NCBI GenBank assembly: GCA_945831805.1
Contig: CAMADY010000016.1
Location: forward strand, 1-39,344
Reading direction: 5' to 3'
DNA length: 39,344 bases
Source: an uncultured Prevotellaceae bacterium
GTDB lineage: Bacteria; Bacteroidota; Bacteroidia; Bacteroidales; Bacteroidaceae
Positions 34,165 through 39,344 of the stretch are shown here, piece by piece (within the stretch, counting starts at the first letter, position 1; every line of letters begins with the position of its first letter). The notes under the pieces were generated by a model. It did no database searches. It was not told where the DNA came from and saw nothing but the letters and a program-made list of their open reading frames with translations. Both the position numbers and the translations under genes were made by a program.

Positions 34165-37100
34165 ATGGCACGTACGGCAAAAGATAAAGAAGCAGAGAAA
34201 CAGCAACGCGCACGTTTGGCATATAACGCAAGAATAGACCTGCTCCGGTTCATGGCATTCACTGGCATAGAGGACTACTTCAGCATGACGGAATTCTCGG
34301 CACAGAGCGGTTACCGTAAGATGGACGCAACGGAGTGTACCACCTATTATATCGAAAAAGGCTGGATGACAGGTGAACCACTGAGAAATTCCGGTTCATA
34401 TTATTACTCCGCCCATCTCAGCGACTTCAAGTGTTGTGCTGTCATTGCGCACACTTCGATGGACGATGTAGAGAGGATTTTCAAGGTTGCCGTGGAGTCA
34501 ACAAAACCAAAATGGTCGTATGACAAGAGCAAGCTGAAGGACAGCTACTGCCTTCTCACGAAAGCCCTCAATGCCTATTGCCGTGCCTTTCCCGACAGAC
34601 TCGCCGTATTCCAGGACATGGATGACTTCCCCGTTGTTCCACCTGATGCCGACGAGCAGCGCATAGCCCTGGAGATATGGGAAATGATGAAGCAGAAAAT
34701 GGGCAGACAGATCCTGGAGGGAATTCCGCTCAATTTTCTCTCACCACTGATTAAGAACAGACTCTTCAAGGACTTCTTCGATGCACTGAACATCACCATT
34801 ACAGGTGAACTGATATGGGCGGAGGTGAAGAAAGCAGAGAACTTCCGTTTCCTGCAACAGGAGGACTATGAACACCTCCTGGCACTGTCAGACCGTAAGG
34901 TAAGTGAAAAGGAACAGTTGTACCTCGATTCCATACGCGACGCTCTGATTCTCTATCATCACTTCCTGCTCAACGGCGACATTGCAGCTCACAAGGCTAT
35001 GATGTCTCCTACATCGCATCCACACCTCCTGCTGACGGCCTGCGAGGCATTACAGAATGGACGTGCGAATGAAGCATACAAAATGATGTACGCATCATTG
35101 AGGAATAACGGCAGCCCTGCCTTCAACTACGATCTCAGCAACTTCCTCTACGGAGTGTCCATACTGCTTTCCGACCTTCCTGCTGCAAGCAAGAAAGCAG
35201 AGACACTCCTCAAGAAGAAGAACTTAAAAGAAAACGCAATGTTCTCCTGTCTGCGTGTTCTTTTGCAAAAGAAGGCACACCCCGAGACGGACTTCAACGT
35301 ATGGACAAAGTACAATCTCAAGCTTTCTGAAGCCACACCGCTTGGCAAAGCATTGCTCGCACTCGTATGCAAGCACTACGGACTGACCGATGCCTACAGC
35401 ATTTACTTGGAGAATTACACCAGAACCATACTGGATAACTCCGTAAAGGCACTTGCCGTTGACTTCCTGCGACACGACAAGCAGCATGCTGCGGAGTGGC
35501 AGAAAATCATGGAGGAGACGAAGCTGAAGCCTGTACTGCCTGAGTTCAAAATACTGGAGCCATGGGAGATTATACTCAATACTCTTCTTGACAAATACGA
35601 CAAACCGGAAAAATCTGCGACAGCAACGAAGCGCACAAAGGCTCCCAAGCTGGAGGTGGGACGTGTCATCTATCATCTGAACACAAATTCCTTCTATGCT
35701 CAGCCGCGCCTTCAGAAGTCAAAGGACGGAGGCATGACATGGTCGGGCGGCCGTAACATTGCACTGAAGTCTTTCATGGCTGGCATACCGGAGATGACGG
35801 AGCAAGACCGTAAGGTGGCACGCCTCGTGCAGGTGTGGGACTACGGATGGTATGGTGGCAGTGGCTCCAGCCTTGATGGTGAGGATGTAGTAGAGGCACT
35901 GGCAGGCCATCCCTTCGTTTTCGATGAACACAACACAGACCTCAAGATAGACATCGTGAAGGAGAATCTTCAGATAGAGGTGCAGAAAGTGTCTGACGGC
36001 TACAAAGTAGTGTCGAATGCCACTAAGCGAGGCTCTGACTTCCGTTCACCATCGATAACCATCGAAAGCCCACAGCTGATAAAGGTCATAAGCATCTCGA
36101 AGGAAGAGAAGGAGATTCTGACGCTCCTCGACAAGATCGGTACGTTCCCGAAGGAGTCAAAGGAACAGTTGACGAAGCTCCTTACAGCCCTTGGCAAACA
36201 GCTCACCGTCATGTCACCTCTGCTGAAGAATGCGGAGAACGTGAAGCAGGAGAAGGGCGACTCACACATCGTCGTTCAGCTCGTGCCTAACAAGGAGGAA
36301 TTCTCCGTACGCTGCTATGTCAAGCCACTAGTGGATTGCCCGCCATACTGCACTCCAGGCACAGGTATGGAGATGATCAGTGCCAGCGTGAAGGGTAAGC
36401 CTGTCCATGTATCGCGAAACCTTTCCTTAGAGCGCAAGAACCTTAAGGCGCTTGAGGAGTGGATGATGCCGTTTGCCGACTACGAAACAGACAACGGATG
36501 GCTGATGCCTATGGTGTCATGCCTTGAAGTGCTCGACCTCCTGCGTCAGCACACGGAACAGTGCGTCATAGAATGGCCGGAGGGCGTACGTTTCTCTGTC
36601 AGCCGACCGATGCTCGACAGCGACAGGCTGAAACTTAGTGTAAAAGGCATCGGACAGTGGTTTGAAATTGACGGCGACGTGGAGATTGACGACAAGCAGC
36701 GCATGAAGGTTAGTGAACTCCTTCAGCGCGTACGTCAGTCGAAGGGACGCTTCATACAGGTCGGCGACGAGGAGTACATTGCTCTCAGCAATCAGTTGCA
36801 CAAGCAGCTCGCGGCCCTCGCACGCATCGCTCAGCCAGACAAGAAGACTCTCAAGGTTGCTACCTACAACAGCTCCTTCCTCAAGGAACTCTCTGACGGT
36901 GGCGCTACGCTGAAGGCAGACAAGACCTACAAGCAGATGCTCAAGCGAATGGACGAGGCTGACACTATGACGTTCCCCGTACCGAAAAACCTTCAGGCAG
37001 ACCTGCGAAGCTATCAGGAGGAAGGATTCCGATGGCTTAGCAGACTCGCACACTGGGGTGCAGGGGCATGTCTCGCCGACGACATGGGACTCGGCAAGAC

Positions 37101-38376
37101 GATACAGACCATTGCACTGCTGCTCTCACACGCCAAGGAGGGGGCTTCGCTTGTCGTGATGCCTACATCGGTGCTGCTGAACTGGAAGCAGGAGCTGCAA
37201 CGCTTTGCTCCGTCACTCAACCCCGTGATTCTCCGTGAGGCCGCAGACCGCAAGGAAGCCATCGACAATGCTGGCGCGCAGGACGTAGTGCTCGTCACCT
37301 ACGGACTCCTCCCGTCAGAGGAAGAGACGCTCCAGTCAAAGCAGTGGAACATCATAGTGCTTGACGAGGCACATAACATAAAGAACAAGGAGACGAAGAC
37401 TTCCAAAGTGGCTATGACACTCGATGCCCACTTCCGACTGTTGCTGACGGGCACGCCCCTGCAGAATCATCTCAGCGAAATCTGGAACCTCTTCCAGTTT
37501 GCCACACCAGGACTGCTCACAGGCTATACGCAGTTCACGCAGGAGTTCATCAATCCTATTGAGCGCGACCAGAACAAGGAGGCGCAGCGTATGCTGAAAC
37601 GTATGCTGCAACCGTTCATCCTGCGCCGCACAAAGAACGAAGTGCTGGAGGAACTGCCGGAGAAGACGGAGATAACGCTGAAGGTGGAACTGAACGATGC
37701 TGAGCGTGCTCTCTACGACCGTTTCCGTGAGGAGGCACTGCTGAATCTCGAAGAGGGCTCTGCCACTGCCATCAAGGCGCTCGCTGAGCTGACGCGACTT
37801 CGCCAGACGGCATGCAATGCGGCACTCGTACTGCCGGAGAAAGAGGCATCCGCCATACCATCATCAAAGATGGAGGCATTCCTCAAGCTTGTCGAGGAAC
37901 TGCAGAGCAATCACCATCGTGCCCTCGTCTTCAGTCAGTTTACGTCGCATCTCGCGCTCGTACAGAAGCAGTTGGAACGTATGGGAATAGACTATCAGTA
38001 CCTCGACGGCAGCATCTCTGCCAGCGAGCGCATCAAGCGCGTGGCGGAGTTCCAGAAGGGAGACATGCCACTCTTCCTCATATCGCTCAAGGCTGGCGGC
38101 ACAGGTCTCAACCTCACGGCTGCCGACTATGTGATACACCTCGACCCATGGTGGAACCCATCCATTGAAGATCAGGCATCCGACCGTGCCTACCGCATAG
38201 GTCAGGACAAGCCCGTCACCGTCTATCGCATCATTGCCGAGAACACCATTGAAGAGAAGATCCTCGCGCTCCACAAGACGAAGAAGTCCCTTGCCGATGC
38301 CCTCCTCGAAGGCAGCAACATGTCTCACGCCCTCGGCAAGGACGAGATCCTCAACCTCATCAGAGGAGCGGAATAA
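34165..38376 (+). CDS. SNF2-family DNA-dependent ATPase with long N-terminal region
   Basis: 1403 residues. The C-terminal third is a complete SNF2 engine. Walker A is D-D-M-G-L-G-K-T (about 971-978), D-E-A-H lies at 1067-1070, and L-L-L-T-G-T-P-L-Q-N at about 1091-1100. The second lobe has V-F-S-Q-F-T, G-G-T-G-L-N-L-T and D-R-A-Y-R-I-G-Q (1340-1347) with the arginine fingers. Such enzymes track along double-stranded DNA to move or strip bound proteins. The first 940 residues are helical and then beta-rich, without a domain I recognise or a SWIM zinc finger. No partner methylase or nuclease is adjacent. No clear promoter was seen in the 33 bases between the GH51 terminator and the ATG. Confidence 0.9.
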   Translation: MARTAKDKEAEKQQRARLAYNARIDLLRFMAFTGIEDYFSMTEFSAQSGYRKMDATECTTYYIEKGWMTGEPLRNSGSYYYSAHLSDFKCCAVIAHTSMDDVERIFKVAVESTKPKWSYDKSKLKDSYCLLTKALNAYCRAFPDRLAVFQDMDDFPVVPPDADEQRIALEIWEMMKQKMGRQILEGIPLNFLSPLIKNRLFKDFFDALNITITGELIWAEVKKAENFRFLQQEDYEHLLALSDRKVSEKEQLYLDSIRDALILYHHFLLNGDIAAHKAMMSPTSHPHLLLTACEALQNGRANEAYKMMYASLRNNGSPAFNYDLSNFLYGVSILLSDLPAASKKAETLLKKKNLKENAMFSCLRVLLQKKAHPETDFNVWTKYNLKLSEATPLGKALLALVCKHYGLTDAYSIYLENYTRTILDNSVKALAVDFLRHDKQHAAEWQKIMEETKLKPVLPEFKILEPWEIILNTLLDKYDKPEKSATATKRTKAPKLEVGRVIYHLNTNSFYAQPRLQKSKDGGMTWSGGRNIALKSFMAGIPEMTEQDRKVARLVQVWDYGWYGGSGSSLDGEDVVEALAGHPFVFDEHNTDLKIDIVKENLQIEVQKVSDGYKVVSNATKRGSDFRSPSITIESPQLIKVISISKEEKEILTLLDKIGTFPKESKEQLTKLLTALGKQLTVMSPLLKNAENVKQEKGDSHIVVQLVPNKEEFSVRCYVKPLVDCPPYCTPGTGMEMISASVKGKPVHVSRNLSLERKNLKALEEWMMPFADYETDNGWLMPMVSCLEVLDLLRQHTEQCVIEWPEGVRFSVSRPMLDSDRLKLSVKGIGQWFEIDGDVEIDDKQRMKVSELLQRVRQSKGRFIQVGDEEYIALSNQLHKQLAALARIAQPDKKTLKVATYNSSFLKELSDGGATLKADKTYKQMLKRMDEADTMTFPVPKNLQADLRSYQEEGFRWLSRLAHWGAGACLADDMGLGKTIQTIALLLSHAKEGASLVVMPTSVLLNWKQELQRFAPSLNPVILREAADRKEAIDNAGAQDVVLVTYGLLPSEEETLQSKQWNIIVLDEAHNIKNKETKTSKVAMTLDAHFRLLLTGTPLQNHLSEIWNLFQFATPGLLTGYTQFTQEFINPIERDQNKEAQRMLKRMLQPFILRRTKNEVLEELPEKTEITLKVELNDAERALYDRFREEALLNLEEGSATAIKALAELTRLRQTACNAALVLPEKEASAIPSSKMEAFLKLVEELQSNHHRALVFSQFTSHLALVQKQLERMGIDYQYLDGSISASERIKRVAEFQKGDMPLFLISLKAGGTGLNLTAADYVIHLDPWWNPSIEDQASDRAYRIGQDKPVTVYRIIAENTIEEKILALHKTKKSLADALLEGSNMSHALGKDEILNLIRGAE

Positions 38377-38378
38377 AA

Positions 38379-38442
38379 AAACTAAAGAGGTCTTCGTGTT
38401 GACCTGAGCTCGCGAAGGTCAATTTGAAGACCTCTTTAGTTT
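38379..38442 (+). terminator. Strong terminator after the SNF2 gene
   Basis: A perfect 17-bp outer stem (38379-38395 with 38426-38442, AAACTAAAGAGGTCTTC) and an inner 7-bp stem (38399-38405 with 38416-38422). The A-run and T-rich end make it usable in both directions. Confidence 0.85.
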
Positions 38443-38585
38443 ATACCTTATCATCTGTGTTGTTGACAAAGAGGTTAATAGTTATGAAAAGTAATTTTCT
38501 GCAAAGATAACACTTTTCCATGACGAATGCAAGAGCAATCGGAAAATTTAAGTTAATTTGACACTAAGCACAAACATCAACGACA

Positions 38586-38641
38586 GCAAGCAAACGACAT
38601 TCTGTTTGCAAGCAAACGAACTTTTGACAGCAAGCAAAAAC
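38586..38641. repeat. Three direct repeats at 22-bp period
   Basis: GCAAGCAAACGA at 38586-38597 and 38608-38619, and GCAAGCAAAAAC at 38630-38641. The spacing of two helical turns resembles iterons or operator arrays. There is no replication gene nearby. Confidence 0.75.
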
Positions 38642-38743
38642 CAACAAGCGTATAGTTATTGCATCATTACACTATAGGGATTACGCCACAAGAACATAAC
38701 TAAAACGCCACGGGAGGTTATATTTCGAGCTGTACGGTTGAGA

Positions 38744-38794
38744 ATTTACGATAAAATTTACGGATAATTTACGGTTAATTCACGGGCATTTACG
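38744..38794. repeat. Five ATTTACG copies at about 11-bp spacing
   Basis: Copies start at 38744, 38756, 38767, 38778 (ATTCACG) and 38788. The near-helical phasing puts all copies on one face of the DNA, as in a multi-site operator. Confidence 0.65.
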
Positions 38795-38920
38795 TAGCAC
38801 CGCAGGCATTATTTTCTTGTAAACGCGAATTCTTGAGCAAAAATAAGCATTTGTTGCCAATTATTGTTAAAGATTACACCTTGTTAATTTAAAAAGTGCG
38901 GAAAATTGAAAATAATTTAG

Positions 38921-38943
38921 TACCTTTGCCGACAAATGTCGGC
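38921..38943 (+). promoter_or_regulatory. Promoter -7 box and small palindrome before the AAA gene
   Basis: TACCTTTG (38921-38928) directly adjoins the palindrome GCCGAC-AAAT-GTCGGC (38928-38943), which lies about where transcription would begin. The -33 region has no good TTG. The palindrome could be an operator or a 5' end hairpin. Confidence 0.5.
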
Positions 38944-38967
38944 TAAATCCTTCAAGTAACAAAAACA

Positions 38968-39344
38968 ATGAGCAAATTCAGATACCCTGTAGATACAGAT
39001 CAGTTCAAGGAAATTAGGGAACAAGGAATGTTGTATGTTGACAAAACAGACTTAATGTTTGATCTTGTCAGCAGATATAAGTATGTATTTCTGGCCCGTC
39101 CTCGTAGGTTTGGTAAATCTTTGCTTTGCAATACCTTAAAAGCCTATTTCAATGGGCAAAAAGAACTTTTTGAAGGACTGAAGGTGATGAATTTAGAACA
39201 GCAGTGGACAAGATACCCAGTACTCCATTTCATCCTGAGCGGTCTGAAGGACTGTAGTATCCCTGAGGCAAAATCTAAGTTAGAGGGCTTTTTGCGTAAC
39301 TACGAGAAAACATATGGTAGAGATATAACCGATGAAACTCCGGG
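38968..39344 (+). CDS. AAA-ATPase-like protein (PF09820/DUF1703 type), partial
   Basis: 125 complete codons from the ATG at 38968 to the window edge. The start K-F-R-Y-P-V-D-T-D-Q-F-K-E-I-R-E, Y-V-D-K-T, and the Walker A-like A-R-P-R-R-F-G-K-S-L-L are typical of the predicted AAA-ATPase family, which usually carries a C-terminal DUF1703 nuclease-like domain of the PD-(D/E)XK class. The family is multi-copy in Bacteroidales genomes and its role is unsettled. The C-terminal part lies beyond the window. The AT-rich surroundings suggest an accessory gene. Confidence 0.85.
   Translation, partial: MSKFRYPVDTDQFKEIREQGMLYVDKTDLMFDLVSRYKYVFLARPRRFGKSLLCNTLKAYFNGQKELFEGLKVMNLEQQWTRYPVLHFILSGLKDCSIPEAKSKLEGFLRNYEKTYGRDITDETP

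Larger units (their letters stand above)
38443..38967. other. 525-base AT-rich intergenic region with phased repeats
   Basis: No ORF of note. It holds three 12-base GCAAGCAAACGA repeats at 38586, 38608 and 38630 (exact 22-base period, the last copy diverged). It also holds five ATTTACG copies at 38744, 38756, 38767, 38778 and 38788 (10 to 12-base spacing; the fourth reads ATTCACG), and the promoter of the next gene. Base composition is AT-rich compared with the genes to the left. Confidence 0.7.

Noticed and set aside
38586..38641. CRISPR array
   Set aside because: Repeats are only 12 bases, with 10-base spacers. There are three copies and no cas genes, so it does not fit CRISPR dimensions.

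Overview
The window looks like a chromosomal segment of a Bacteroidales bacterium, most likely Prevotella or a close relative. Evidence: start sites without Shine-Dalgarno sequences; many Bacteroidetes-type promoters (TTG or TTTG, about 20 bases, then TAnnTTTG); the gene blocks DUF4271-hemD-rnpA-yidD-tyrS and guaB-PPIase-surA-ostA-mutL; and a GH43/GH51 arabinan-degrading pair. No rRNA, CRISPR array, integrase or complete insertion sequence was found. One tRNA gene is present.

Layout. Positions 1-2300 (minus strand) form an AT-rich accessory island. It contains a retropepsin-like protease cut by the window edge, a 38-residue ORF, a HigBA-type toxin-antitoxin pair, a 46-residue ORF, a PIN-domain toxin with its partner, and a broken leading gene. 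The island reads as three head-to-tail modules. Each starts with a copy of the same AT-rich leader of about 40 bases followed by a small ORF. A promoter at 2271-2301 lies directly behind the tex terminator. Positions 2402-7909 (minus) hold tex, two NCS2 nucleobase permeases and a histidine-kinase-like protein without an ATPase domain. Positions 8041-13825 (minus) hold tRNA-Gln, tyrS, yidD, rnpA, hemD, a DUF4271 gene, metK and rpsO.

Positions 14046-14380 hold a GH28 C-terminal fragment on the plus strand next to a perfect promoter. Positions 14421-22737 (minus) are the envelope and repair block: mutL, an OstA-like gene, two parvulin chaperones and guaB. A divergent mlaE-mlaF lipid-transport pair follows on the plus strand. 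Positions 24661-30129 (minus) encode a three-part metal-type RND efflux system, transcribed adaptor-pump-outer-membrane channel. Positions 30304-34065 (plus) hold a GH43 enzyme and a GH51 arabinofuranosidase, which should cooperate in removing arabinose from plant polysaccharide. A 1403-residue SNF2 ATPase follows (34165-38376) with a strong terminator. The right edge is AT-rich again. It carries phased short repeats ahead of a truncated AAA-ATPase-like gene (38968 onward).

The most unusual signals are the repeated-leader array at the left edge, dispersed hairpin-plus-AT repeats (one forming part of a signal peptide), A/C-rich low-complexity leaders ahead of several genes, a coding tandem repeat in rnpA, the ATPase-less kinase, a perfect 25-bp inverted repeat at 24589-24647, and 22-bp and about 11-bp phased repeats at 38586-38794. 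All functions are assigned by reading the translations. No database search was possible.
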